From contig OZ244982.1 of assembly GCA_965223115.1 (NCBI GenBank), forward strand, positions 1,302,001 to 1,366,000: a DNA stretch of 64,000 bases, in the 5' to 3' direction. This stretch comes from CBDCUI01 sp965223115 (GTDB taxonomy: Bacteria; Pseudomonadota; Gammaproteobacteria; UBA4575). Shown piece by piece: positions 43,321 to 52,984 of the stretch; the first letter of the stretch is position 1, and each line of letters begins with the position of its first letter. A model generated the notes under the pieces. That model was given only the letters and a program-made list of their open reading frames with translations. It was not told the DNA's origin and did no database searches. The position numbers and the translations under genes were made by a program.

Positions 43321-46185
43321 TTGCACAACGCTATAAACACAATCATTGTTCCTTATGCCCAAGATATTCTATCCATTTCAAGTAACCATATTATAGAAAA
43401 CCATAAACACCTACTTCCAAATTTAAGTTCAATTACAGTTTTCTTAGCCAATAAGTTAGCACAAACACAATTACAAAATAATTTACTAGAGTATGCAAGC
43501 AATCATAAACACTCTACGATTTTATTACCGCATTGCACAACATTAAAGCAGTGGGCCTTAGAAAGCTACTTGCCTAGAATACCAGTATTGTCGATATATG
43601 CACGTGAATTAATATTAGTAGATGCTTTACACAAGCAGCCCGGCCTATTTGCAAATTCAAACCCATGGGCAATTGCAAGTGAGTTGTTTACATTATTCGA
43701 TGAAATGACTTTAAATAATATTAATTTAAAAAATATAGATGATTACACAAGTAATTACAGCCAAAATATTCCTCAAGCTATAAGCCAAGAAGCCGAATTA
43801 ATCATGGTCCTTTGGCAAGCATGGCAAAAACAAATCTCTCAAGAGCAAGTATTAGATCCAGTCGACGTTTATGCACGTGCTTTACGTGTACGTGCCAGCC
43901 ACACTGTTAGAGAAAATGCAATTTACTGCATTGGACTCGATGAGCTTGCCTCTCAAGAAATTGCATTGTTAAATAAACTACACCAACAAACTAAACTTTA
44001 CACATACATTTATGCTAGCAACAAACATATCTCCAGCAGACCTGATATCGCCATAAAAAAACTTATTGATAATAGAGCTTGCGAAGATTTAGTTGGCAAT
44101 TCAACTGCATATTCTAAATTTCTTGATGCTGTATTTCTTGATTGCAATTTCAATATTAAAGAAAGAGCCGAAACTTTTTACAAAGAACACCCTACAAGCC
44201 CCATAAACAAAAGACTTAAGATATTTAAAACTGATTCATTGGATTTTCATGTTAAAGCATTAGACATAAAAATCCGCAATAGCATTTACCAAGGTAGTAA
44301 TAATATAGGTGTAATCACTGCGGACCGAAAGCTCGTGCGTCGATTACGAGCAGTATTAGAGCATGCAAACATCTTAGTTAACGACTTAGGTGGTTGGGCA
44401 TTGTCTACTACCAGTGTGGCAAGCTATTTTGAACAATGGATTCGGCTTATTGAAGAAAATTTTCCTGCAAAGCTATTTGTAGCTATAGCTAAATCGCCTT
44501 TTTACCCTGTTAATATTGATAAAAATTTTCACAATAAGGCCATCAATTTTTTAGAAAAAGAAATTATATTAACTTTCAACCTACATAATGATCTAAACAC
44601 AATACGTGAAAAAGTAGAAGAGGCACATAATAATCAACAAGATGATAATGAATTAATTTTTGGCTACTTGTATCAAATACTAGATAAATTTGACTCATCA
44701 ACTCATATTATACGCAAGCTCTATAACAATCTCAGCCCTATTCCATTACATCATTATTTTGAAGCTTTACTTAATAGTTTAAAATCTTTTGGCGCTTATA
44801 GCATATTAAAAAATGATGATGTGGGAAAACAATGTATTGATCTTTTTAAAACACAGATTTCTCATTTTGCACATATAGAAAACAACGTTAGTTGGCTTGA
44901 ATGGAGACGTTTTTTAACAAGAATTTTAGACCAACAAAATTATAAGCCTCCATTGATAAACTCTAGTGTCACATTTTTTAGTCTTGACCAAAGCCGTTTA
45001 CTGAATTTTGACACGATTATTATTGCTTCAGTTGACAAAGATCACTTCCCTGGATCCACCACTAACTATGTATTCTTCAACGAATCTGTGCGGAGTGAAT
45101 TAGGTGTCCCGACATGGAGAAATAAACACGCTATACATTTTTATCGGTTCAGAACTCTATTAGAAGCTGCTCAAGATATCTTGATATCTGTTCAAACTGA
45201 ACAGAATGGTGAAAAGACAACACCATGTCCATGGCTAGCTGCAATTGAAACATTTCATAGAATGGCATATGCAGAAGATTTAAGTGACACCAATCTTAAT
45301 GCACTATGCACACAAAATAATAATGAAGTTATTCACCCACAAAATATACCTTTTGTCTCCCCATTACAGATGCCTGCCCCTAGACTAAAAAAGAAACTAT
45401 CTCCAGGTTCTATCTCAATATCTGAATACCAAACACTAATAAAATGTCCGTATAAGTTTTTTGCAGCAACGTGTTTAAAGCTATCAAAAACTAATGAGTT
45501 AAAAGAAGAAATAGATAAAGCTGATTTTGGCAGTATAGTTCATAAATGTATTCATACTTTTAATACAACTACACAACCTCTTAACAGCAGAATTACAAAC
45601 AAAAATAGAAAAGATGCAGAGTCTAAATTAAATGCTTTAAGCAAAAAAATCTTCAAACAGCAGTCAAAACAAGGTTTAAATAATGAGCTTTGGCTAAAAC
45701 GCTGGTTATACCTCATCCCCAGCTTTATCGACTGGGAAATAAAACGACAAGAAAATTTTTCTCCATATAAACACGAGATCCCTATGCATAAAAATATTAA
45801 CAATAAAATTACAATAAAAGGAAGAGCAGACCGTATTGATAAGTTTAAAGATAATTACGCAATTATTGATTACAAAACAGGTCAAACTCCAACACAAAAA
45901 AGTATCTTGATTGGAGAAGAAGTACAGTTACCCATGTATGCTTATCTAAGTGAAAATTGTTCACAAGTAGAGTTTGTCTCTATAGGAAAAAACAATACAG
46001 TTAAATCTGAATCTATTATTAAAGGTAAGCAACTAGAGGAGTTGATTAATCAACATGCGAAACGGCTCAATGAAATTGAAGAATCATTAAGTAATGAAAT
46101 ACAATTAGCTGCACATGCTGAGGATAATATCTGTGAACGATGTGAATATAAAGGATTGTGTCGCAAAGGTCATTGGGAAATGTAA
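43321..46185 (+). CDS. PD-(D/E)XK nuclease family protein, AddB/RecB-like
   Basis: A 954-aa protein of the type often named 'probable DNA repair protein'. The N-terminal two thirds resemble an inactivated helicase of the AddB type with no Walker A I can see. The C-terminal nuclease has GRADRIDKF near 842 and AIIDYKTGQ near 853 as the PD-(D/E)XK core. Cysteines around it (CPYKFFAATC near 712 and CERCEYKGLC near 940) match the Fe-S staple of AddB nucleases. The start is TTG 43321 without a good ribosome site. The RecB-like helicase gene that often follows is absent; an esterase gene starts eight bases downstream. Confidence 0.83.
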   Translation: MHNAINTIIVPYAQDILSISSNHIIENHKHLLPNLSSITVFLANKLAQTQLQNNLLEYASNHKHSTILLPHCTTLKQWALESYLPRIPVLSIYARELILVDALHKQPGLFANSNPWAIASELFTLFDEMTLNNINLKNIDDYTSNYSQNIPQAISQEAELIMVLWQAWQKQISQEQVLDPVDVYARALRVRASHTVRENAIYCIGLDELASQEIALLNKLHQQTKLYTYIYASNKHISSRPDIAIKKLIDNRACEDLVGNSTAYSKFLDAVFLDCNFNIKERAETFYKEHPTSPINKRLKIFKTDSLDFHVKALDIKIRNSIYQGSNNIGVITADRKLVRRLRAVLEHANILVNDLGGWALSTTSVASYFEQWIRLIEENFPAKLFVAIAKSPFYPVNIDKNFHNKAINFLEKEIILTFNLHNDLNTIREKVEEAHNNQQDDNELIFGYLYQILDKFDSSTHIIRKLYNNLSPIPLHHYFEALLNSLKSFGAYSILKNDDVGKQCIDLFKTQISHFAHIENNVSWLEWRRFLTRILDQQNYKPPLINSSVTFFSLDQSRLLNFDTIIIASVDKDHFPGSTTNYVFFNESVRSELGVPTWRNKHAIHFYRFRTLLEAAQDILISVQTEQNGEKTTPCPWLAAIETFHRMAYAEDLSDTNLNALCTQNNNEVIHPQNIPFVSPLQMPAPRLKKKLSPGSISISEYQTLIKCPYKFFAATCLKLSKTNELKEEIDKADFGSIVHKCIHTFNTTTQPLNSRITNKNRKDAESKLNALSKKIFKQQSKQGLNNELWLKRWLYLIPSFIDWEIKRQENFSPYKHEIPMHKNINNKITIKGRADRIDKFKDNYAIIDYKTGQTPTQKSILIGEEVQLPMYAYLSENCSQVEFVSIGKNNTVKSESIIKGKQLEELINQHAKRLNEIEESLSNEIQLAAHAEDNICERCEYKGLCRKGHWEM

Positions 46186-46193
46186 ATTAAGCA

Positions 46194-46805
46194 ATGATTA
46201 ACAGATTATATATTATTGTTATTTTTATGATTATTGCTTCATGCAATGATTCACCTAACACCCTTACACCTTTGTCATCTGATGCAACTATCTTGGCTTT
46301 TGGTGATAGCCTGACCTATGGTACCGGAGCAGGTAAAAATCAAGCTTATCCTAGTGTATTAGAAGAACTATCAAGCATAAAAGTAATCAATGCAGGCGTC
46401 CCAGGTGAGATTAGTAGTAATGGACTCGAACGTTTACCTATATTATTAGATGAATATAATCCAAATTTACTAATCCTCATTCATGGTGGTAATGATATTT
46501 TGCGTAAAAAATCACTTAGCACGCTAAAACACAACTTATTAACCATGCTTACAGAAGCACAAAAAAGAGAAATACAAACTGTTATGCTTGGTGTGCCGAA
46601 ACCTGGTATTTTTTTAAAAAGTGCAGAGCTATATAAAGAGCTTGCAGAGGAAACAAATATTCCGATAGAGCTTTCTTTATTACCAGAGATTCTTGGAGAT
46701 AATTCATTAAAATCAGATGTTGCACACCCCAACGCAAAAGGCTACCAAATACTAGCTGAAGGTATTTATAACTTCCTTAAACAACTTGGCGCAATTGAAA
46801 ATTAA
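46194..46805 (+). CDS. SGNH/GDSL-family esterase, lipoprotein
   Basis: A 203-aa hydrolase with block I FGDSLTYGTG (about 37-46, nucleophile Ser), Gly and Asn blocks (NAGVPGEIS, HGGND) and block V DVAHPN with catalytic Asp and His near 180. It resembles TesA-type arylesterases/lysophospholipases. The N-terminus has a short hydrophobic stretch and a lipobox (IIASC, Cys about 17), so it should be lipid-anchored in the envelope. It follows the nuclease gene by eight bases. Confidence 0.88.
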   Translation: MINRLYIIVIFMIIASCNDSPNTLTPLSSDATILAFGDSLTYGTGAGKNQAYPSVLEELSSIKVINAGVPGEISSNGLERLPILLDEYNPNLLILIHGGNDILRKKSLSTLKHNLLTMLTEAQKREIQTVMLGVPKPGIFLKSAELYKELAEETNIPIELSLLPEILGDNSLKSDVAHPNAKGYQILAEGIYNFLKQLGAIEN

Positions 46806-46811
46806 TTGGTG

Positions 46812-47018
46812 TTATAACCCTGCTGAATATAAAACAAACTTAACTATAGAAATTACTATTACTATAAATAAAATTGTCAAAATTAACCCTACTACAATAA
46901 AATGTACAGGTTTACCTTTCTCAAAGTCTCTGCGACGATTTTCATCAGTTTGCACACCAAAAAAACTGGCTAATACACTTTTAATCACTTCAATTATTGA
47001 TGGATTATTCTTGCTCAC
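46812..47018 (-). CDS. DUF2970 family small membrane protein
   Basis: A 68-aa protein with a soluble start containing the family pattern SVLASFFGVQTDENRRRDFEKG (about 14-35) and one C-terminal membrane segment (about 40-62). This fits DUF2970, small proteins of unknown function common in beta- and gammaproteobacteria. It converges with the esterase gene. An overlapping plus-strand frame is less convincing. Confidence 0.8.
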   Translation of the reverse strand: MSKNNPSIIEVIKSVLASFFGVQTDENRRRDFEKGKPVHFIVVGLILTILFIVIVISIVKFVLYSAGL

Positions 47019-47216
47019 AAAGTATTTACTCCTAGATATAATATTATATTCAAAAAATTACTAAATAAAATAGTTTCGCATTTAAATTACGCAGTTTATT
47101 TAGGCGCATCAGTTCACAATTTTACAATTTGAATAACATATTCAGTTCCTTTACTTGTTTTTGTAAAAGTAAAATATCTTTCTATAAAAGGATATAAGTC
47201 TAGAAGGAACTACAAA

Positions 47217-49319
47217 ATGTTAAAGGATCAATCTACATCTAAACTAATTTATAGAAGTTTAATTAAAAATATATTTTGTTTTGGATTATGTTTTCTCACA
47301 ATAATTAGTTATACCCATGCTACCGAGCTAGTAAGCTTAAACAACTCTGGCCTCCAAAGTATTAGTGGCTCTCTTAATTCTACTATCTCAGAAGATGGGC
47401 GCTTCGTAGTTTTTGAAAGTGCTGCAAATGACCTCGTTGCAGATGATAACAATAACCATGTTGATATCTTCGTACGCGACTTACGAAAGAATACTACTTA
47501 CTTGGTAAGCTATAATACTACCAACACGTCCTCAGGGAACAGTGATTCATCCAACCCCACTATCTCCACCAATGGTCGCTTTGTAGCCTTTGAAAGTACT
47601 GCAACAGATCTCATTGCAGATGATCTCAATAATAGTGCTGACATATTTGTACGCGACCTACAAACGAATACCACCTTCTTAGTCAGTAAAGATGTTACCG
47701 GTACAACAAGTGCGGATGGGGGTTCATTCGAATCATCTATTACAGCCGATGGGCGTTTTATTGCGTTCAGTAGTAGCGCTATGAATTTAACTACGGATAT
47801 CAGTAATAATGGTGAACTAGATATCTCTGAACGTAACATCTTTGTACATGATACGCAGACTAATACTACCATCTTAGTAAACCGCAACATCTTAGGTATG
47901 GTCAGTGAAAATGGAGCTTCATTTGCCCCTTCTATCTCTGCAGATGGACGCTTCGTGGCCTTTGAAAGTACTACAGCAGATCTCGTTGCAGATGATAACA
48001 ATAATCGCACAGATGTATTTGTGCGGGACCTGCAAACAAATACTACGATCGAGGTGAGTCGCAATGTTAGCGATTCGGCTTTAGCTAATGGTGATTCATC
48101 TAATCCCACTATATCAGCCGATGGGCGTTTAGTAACTTTTGAAAGTACTGCAACAGATCTCGTTGCAGATGATAACAATAATCGCACAGATGTATTTGTG
48201 CGGGACCTGCAAACAAATACTACGATCGAGGTGAGTCGCAATGTTAGCGATTCGGCTTTAGCTAATGGTGATTCATCTAATCCCACTATATCAGCCGATG
48301 GGCGTTTAGTAACTTTTGAAAGTACTGCAACAGATCTCGTTGCAGATGATAACAATAATCGCACAGATGTATTTGTGCGGGACCTGCAAACGAATACTAC
48401 GATCGAGGTGAGTCGCAACGTTAGCGATTCGGCTTTAGCTAATGGTGATTCATCTAATCCCGCCATCTCTGCAGATGGGCGCTTTGTGGCCTTTGAAAGT
48501 AAAGCAACAGATTTAATAACAAATGACACAAACCAAATAACTACAGATATTTTCTTTACAAGCCTGACCGACTCCGGTCCGATCTTAGCTGCTGTATTGC
48601 CCTACAGTCGCTCCGTACAAGTAGACAATCTTGCAACCGCCTTTGCTTCTATCATCAATACTTCTAATGAAACTGAAGCCGTCTTTTGTAGTATTGCACC
48701 CAATACTGTTATTCCTGCAAGCTTTATTTATCAAACGACTGATGCTATGAATATGCTCACGGGCACACATAACACAAGAGCCGATATTGTTGCAAACGGC
48801 ACACAAAGTTTTGTTTTTGGCTTTATACCAACATCACCTTTCGCTCCCACTGATGTTGCACTTGATTTTAATTGCATCAACACAGATGTGGCGCCATATG
48901 CTCATGGAGTTAACAGTTTTCTACTCTCCGCAGACAGTAATCCTGTACCTGACATTATTGGTCTTACTACCGTAACAGATTTAGTCGCGCCCACAGGAAG
49001 CACTTCATTTTTTGCTGTCGGTTCTTCAAATGTTGGTATTGCGGGTGAAATTACAGTGAGCACAGATGATAATAATCAAGGTTTACCACTGACTTTAAAT
49101 ATTTGTCAAACGGACACCTCAACAGGCATTTGCACAAGTGCTGTTGGACCCATAGTGAATTTAAATTATGCAGGCAGCAGTAACGCTTCATTTGCAATAT
49201 TTGTGCAACCCACAGGAGTCATTGCAAATGATCCGGTTAAAAATCGGATTTTTATTCGCTTTACTGACTCTGCAGGAATCATCCGCGGTGCTACCAGTAC
49301 TGCCATCAGAACGCAGTAA
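47217..49319 (+). CDS. Exported repeat protein with TolB/PD40-like repeats
   Basis: A 700-aa protein with a signal peptide (to about 39, THA) and AGAAGGAA nine bases before the ATG. Residues 45-440 hold seven repeats of about 59 residues with the core ISADGRFVAFEST-TDLVADDNNN-DVFVRDLQTNTT, matching TolB-type beta-propeller blades; repeats 5 and 6 are identical even in DNA. A C-terminal part (about 455-700) has paired cysteines (near 495, 563 and in NICQTDTSTGIC) and ends RTQ. From memory, similar C-terminal domains occur in surface proteins of marine gammaproteobacteria. It is a candidate type II secretion substrate; function unknown. Confidence 0.85.
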   Translation: MLKDQSTSKLIYRSLIKNIFCFGLCFLTIISYTHATELVSLNNSGLQSISGSLNSTISEDGRFVVFESAANDLVADDNNNHVDIFVRDLRKNTTYLVSYNTTNTSSGNSDSSNPTISTNGRFVAFESTATDLIADDLNNSADIFVRDLQTNTTFLVSKDVTGTTSADGGSFESSITADGRFIAFSSSAMNLTTDISNNGELDISERNIFVHDTQTNTTILVNRNILGMVSENGASFAPSISADGRFVAFESTTADLVADDNNNRTDVFVRDLQTNTTIEVSRNVSDSALANGDSSNPTISADGRLVTFESTATDLVADDNNNRTDVFVRDLQTNTTIEVSRNVSDSALANGDSSNPTISADGRLVTFESTATDLVADDNNNRTDVFVRDLQTNTTIEVSRNVSDSALANGDSSNPAISADGRFVAFESKATDLITNDTNQITTDIFFTSLTDSGPILAAVLPYSRSVQVDNLATAFASIINTSNETEAVFCSIAPNTVIPASFIYQTTDAMNMLTGTHNTRADIVANGTQSFVFGFIPTSPFAPTDVALDFNCINTDVAPYAHGVNSFLLSADSNPVPDIIGLTTVTDLVAPTGSTSFFAVGSSNVGIAGEITVSTDDNNQGLPLTLNICQTDTSTGICTSAVGPIVNLNYAGSSNASFAIFVQPTGVIANDPVKNRIFIRFTDSAGIIRGATSTAIRTQ
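47979..48509 (+). repeat. Three tandem 177-base repeats
   Basis: Units at 47979-48155 and 48156-48332 appear identical base for base. The third unit, 48333-48509, matches over the first 130 bases with a few changes, then diverges. Each encodes one 59-residue propeller blade in frame. Identity at silent sites shows a recent duplication or gene conversion, and copy number could vary between strains. Confidence 0.95.
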
Positions 49320-49338
49320 CGAGTTTATTTGTGTTAAT

Positions 49339-50322
49339 CTAAATTTTTTCTGCTAGAACAACGGCACGTGTGGGCGCGGGATAACCTTCTACTGTCAAGT
49401 TTGGATTTTTTGGATGTAAAGCATTTGCAAGAGAATATCCAGTCATCCATTGTGTTTGTCGTTGTTCCTCTATTGTCGTTTTCGTTACATCTACTAATTG
49501 AATGTTTTTAAAATTTGCTTCTTCAAACCATTTCTCTATAAGTGGATAGCTTGGAATCATCCATACATTACGCATGTTTGCGTATCGATCCTTAGGTATA
49601 AGTAAATCAGCTTGTTCATCTTCAATAATTAAAGTTTCTAAAACTAATTGGCCATTATCCTGCAAAAGTTTATACACACGTTCTAGATGAGCTTGAGGAT
49701 CCTGGCGATGATATAACACACCCATTGAAAATATTGTGTCGAAACCCATTAAATCTTCAGGCAACTCTTCCAACGAAAAAGGCACTACGGAAACACTGTC
49801 AGCTTTCAATAAATACTTCTGTAAAGCTAAATACTGAAACACATAAAGCCACGTTGGCTCTACACCCAACACCAGCTTTGCACCCATGGCTTGCATACGT
49901 AGTGCATAATAGCCATTACTACTACCAATATCCAAAACAAGTTTTTCGTTAAGATCTTTTATGTGAGGAGCAATTCGTGACCACTTCCAATCACTCCTCC
50001 ACTCTGCATTGACATGAATTCCAAATATATTAAATGGGCCTTTACGCCAAGGATTCAATGCCTTTAGTTTGTTTTTAAGTATTTCTTTGACTTCATCAGA
50101 ACAGTCATCCGATATCCCAACCATGGGTGCATCCAGTTTAAGATCAATTTTTGAAGGGGTGATTTCGGGCAAAGACGCAATTATATTTTGCCATTCTTTA
50201 AATTTCCCATGTTTTGGATTATTAAATTTTTCTTTGATTTTATTAACAAACTCTTTTTGAAATTTACTTAACCTGGTACTTGCCCATTGCTTAATAAATA
50301 TATCGTAATCCGTAGTACTCAT
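49339..50322 (-). CDS. cmoB: CmoB, tRNA uridine-34 carboxymethyltransferase
   Basis: Transfers a carboxymethyl group from carboxy-S-adenosyl-methionine to 5-hydroxyuridine at tRNA position 34. The methyltransferase motif LDIGSSNGYYALRM is near 126, FSMGVLYHRQDP near 197, and the start WASTRLSKFQ is family-typical. 327 aa, as in E. coli. It overlaps the cmoA stop as ATGA, so the two enzymes of the pathway are coupled. Confidence 0.96.
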   Translation of the reverse strand: MSTTDYDIFIKQWASTRLSKFQKEFVNKIKEKFNNPKHGKFKEWQNIIASLPEITPSKIDLKLDAPMVGISDDCSDEVKEILKNKLKALNPWRKGPFNIFGIHVNAEWRSDWKWSRIAPHIKDLNEKLVLDIGSSNGYYALRMQAMGAKLVLGVEPTWLYVFQYLALQKYLLKADSVSVVPFSLEELPEDLMGFDTIFSMGVLYHRQDPQAHLERVYKLLQDNGQLVLETLIIEDEQADLLIPKDRYANMRNVWMIPSYPLIEKWFEEANFKNIQLVDVTKTTIEEQRQTQWMTGYSLANALHPKNPNLTVEGYPAPTRAVVLAEKI

Positions 50323-51053
50323 TTAACAGCAAGGTAGGATATAAAATTTAAATACTGTGCTATAACATATACATTATTAAAGCCTGCTCTGTACAAACGA
50401 TTAATATGTTGCTCATACGTATCTCTAATTAAAACATTTTCTAGCGCCTCTCTTTTCTGACTAATTTCTAGATTACTATATTGATTATCACGCTTATAAT
50501 TTTCATATAGTTTTTGTATTAACAGCTCTTTATCCTCATCTTCATAAGTAATCTTTTCTGATAACAATAAAGCACCATTTTGAATCAAACCCGAGTATAT
50601 TTTAGAAACTAAGTCATTACGCTTTTCCCTATCAATGAATTGCAATGTGTAATTAAAAATTACAAATGAAGCATTATCAATAGCAACTTGCACTATATCA
50701 TTACAAACAGATTTAATTTTAGTTGAATTATTAATTGTTAATAATCTTTGCTGTAATCGATTCATCATAGCTTGTGAATTGTCCACAGCAATTATGGTTA
50801 CATCTTTTTTTTGATTGGAATTTGCTATATTTACTGTCGCCTCACCTAATGAGCAACCTAGATCGTATACATTAGTATTTTCACGAATAAATGCTTTAGC
50901 AATCGTTGGCAGCAATTGATTTAATGCACCGTATCCAGGAACAGAACGATGCACCATATCTTCGAATACATTAGCAACTTTTTCGTCAAAGACAAAATCT
51001 TCTATTTTGTCTAACTTGTTTGCATAAATACGATCTTTTTCAGGTCCAGTCAC
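50319..51053 (-). CDS. cmoA: CmoA, carboxy-S-adenosyl-methionine synthase
   Basis: Makes carboxy-SAM from SAM and prephenate for CmoB. It contains KIEDFVFDEKVANVFEDMVHRSVPGYG at about 16-42 (family signature) and the SAM-binding YDLGCSLGEA near 61. 244 aa. Start GTG 51053. It lies 17 bases after prfC. Confidence 0.96.
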   Translation of the reverse strand: MTGPEKDRIYANKLDKIEDFVFDEKVANVFEDMVHRSVPGYGALNQLLPTIAKAFIRENTNVYDLGCSLGEATVNIANSNQKKDVTIIAVDNSQAMMNRLQQRLLTINNSTKIKSVCNDIVQVAIDNASFVIFNYTLQFIDREKRNDLVSKIYSGLIQNGALLLSEKITYEDEDKELLIQKLYENYKRDNQYSNLEISQKREALENVLIRDTYEQHINRLYRAGFNNVYVIAQYLNFISYLAVK

Positions 51054-51070
51054 ATTTATAAAAAAGTTGA

Positions 51071-52687
51071 TTATTCTATCATTTCACTGTGTTCACGTGT
51101 GGCACGAAACTCAATATCAGGCCATTTTTCCATTGTCATTTGAAGATTGACCCGTGTAGGTGCGATATAGACAAGTTCTTCACCATGATCAACGGCCAAA
51201 TTTATTTCAGACTTATTCCTAAATTTTGTAAACTCTTTTTCATCTTCACAGGCAACCCAGCGAGCAGTTTGGACATTTACTGGTTCAAATTTACATTCGA
51301 CATTGTACTCATTTTTCAAACGATGCTGCACGACATCAAATTGCAAAATACCAACGGCGCCTAAAATTAAATCATTATTCGTTAAAGGTCGGAACAGCTG
51401 TGTTGCCCCTTCTTCACATAACTGTATTAAGCCTTTTAGCAATGCTTTCATTTTCAAAGGATCTTTTAATTGCGCGCGTCTGAATAATTCAGGAGCAAAA
51501 TTGGGAATCCCAGTAAATGCAAGTTTTTCACCTTGGCTAAACGCATCACCAATACGTATTGTGCCATGGTTATGCAAACCAATAATATCGCCGGGGTAGG
51601 CGCGATCCACATGTTCACGATCTTTGGCAATAAAAGTAAGCGCATCACTAATTTTCACTTCCCGGTTAAGGCGCACATGCTGTAACTTCATGCCTTTTTG
51701 AAAACTTCCAGAACAAACTCTTAAAAAAGCCAGTCGGTCACGATGGTTAGGGTCCATATTAGCTTGAATTTTAAATATAAATCCTGAAAATTTTTCTTCT
51801 TCGGCTGCAACATCTCGAGTTTCTGTTTCAGAAATATTCACTTCTCTCGGTTGTGGTGAAGGCGCATATTCAACAAATTTTTCAAGTAGTTCTGCTACAC
51901 CAAAGTTATTTATAGCCGAACCAAAAAATACTGGAGTGAGTTCACCATTTAAATAGGCTTGATGATCAAACTCATGACTTGCACCTTGAACCAACTCTAT
52001 TTCATCACGCAGCTCTTGTGCTTGATCTCCCAGGAGTTCATCGAGACGTGGGTTATCCAGTCCTTCAACCACTTCGCCTTTCTGTACTTTACCCTGATGA
52101 TTTGGATTATAAAGATGCACCGAATCATCAATTAAATGAAATACACCCTTAAAAAGTTTCCCCATACCAATCGGCCATGTGATTGGTGCACATTTAATTT
52201 TTAAAATACTTTCTACTTCATCTAATAGTTCTATGGGTTCCCGGCCATCACGATCAAGCTTATTAATAAAGGTAATAATAGGTGTATCGCGTAAACGACA
52301 GACTTCCATTAGCTTAATTGTACGTTCCTCAACACCTTTTGCATTGTCGATTACCATTAATGCCGAATCGACTGCAGTTAAAGTACGGTAAGTATCTTCA
52401 GAAAAATCTGCGTGACCTGGGGTATCTAATAAATTAACAATATAGTCTTTATAGTCAAACTGCATTACTGAACTGGTGATAGAAATTCCACGCTGTTTTT
52501 CAAGTTCCATCCAATCAGACGTGGCATGCCGTGCGGCTTTACGGCCTTTTACGGTCCCCGCTAATTGAATCGCACCACCAAATAGCAAAAGCTTTTCAGT
52601 AATCGTTGTTTTGCCCGCATCTGGGTGCGAAATGATAGCAAACGTTCTTCTGCGCTTGGTTTCTTGTAAATGGGTACCTGTTATCAT
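51071..52687 (-). CDS. prfC: Peptide chain release factor 3
   Basis: A GTPase that recycles RF1/RF2 from the ribosome. G1 is ISHPDAGKTT (about 18-27), switch II DTPGHADFSEDTYR (about 86-99) and G4 NKLDRD (about 140). The C-terminal domain includes GAVGILQFDVVQHRLKNEYNVEC. 538 aa, normal for the family. An upstream gap of nearly 300 bases carries its promoter. Confidence 0.96.
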   Translation of the reverse strand: MITGTHLQETKRRRTFAIISHPDAGKTTITEKLLLFGGAIQLAGTVKGRKAARHATSDWMELEKQRGISITSSVMQFDYKDYIVNLLDTPGHADFSEDTYRTLTAVDSALMVIDNAKGVEERTIKLMEVCRLRDTPIITFINKLDRDGREPIELLDEVESILKIKCAPITWPIGMGKLFKGVFHLIDDSVHLYNPNHQGKVQKGEVVEGLDNPRLDELLGDQAQELRDEIELVQGASHEFDHQAYLNGELTPVFFGSAINNFGVAELLEKFVEYAPSPQPREVNISETETRDVAAEEEKFSGFIFKIQANMDPNHRDRLAFLRVCSGSFQKGMKLQHVRLNREVKISDALTFIAKDREHVDRAYPGDIIGLHNHGTIRIGDAFSQGEKLAFTGIPNFAPELFRRAQLKDPLKMKALLKGLIQLCEEGATQLFRPLTNNDLILGAVGILQFDVVQHRLKNEYNVECKFEPVNVQTARWVACEDEKEFTKFRNKSEINLAVDHGEELVYIAPTRVNLQMTMEKWPDIEFRATREHSEMIE

Positions 52688-52929
52688 TCCTTGATTCTCT
52701 TATTTAATACCCAGTATGCTGTATAAAAATAACATCTTATAACTTTATATATTTAAAAAAGCGCGCCATTATACAGGCATCGCTTTAATATAGGACAACA
52801 AATCTAATTCACCTGACAAGCATTACACAGGCTTCAGGAAGGGTTACACAGAATAGCAGCGGAATTTACAAAGGGATTTTGTAAGAATAATCCATCTATT
52901 GCAGATGCATTTACATTAATTAAAGCCAT

Positions 52930-52959
52930 AAACTGCACAGCATATATGCTGTGCAGTTT
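52930..52959 (-). terminator. Strong hairpin, probable terminator of the monooxygenase gene
   Basis: A perfect 30-base palindrome (52930-52944 with 52945-52959) follows the monooxygenase stop at 52985. T-runs flank it on both strands, TTTT on plus and TTTATGG on minus, so it can stop transcription from either side. The rest of 52688-52984 is AT-rich and holds no gene. Confidence 0.7.
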
Positions 52960-52984
52960 TGCTTAAGTTTATAGCTATAACGTG

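Noticed and set aside
46786..47064. Plus-strand ORF opposite the DUF2970 gene
   Set aside because: The minus-strand product fits a known family and has a membrane segment; the plus-strand one has no family features and overlaps the end of the esterase gene.
47510..48529. Long minus-strand ORF of 339 codons
   Set aside because: It mirrors the repeat region of the exported protein; repeats without stops on the reverse strand explain its length, and it has no recognisable features.
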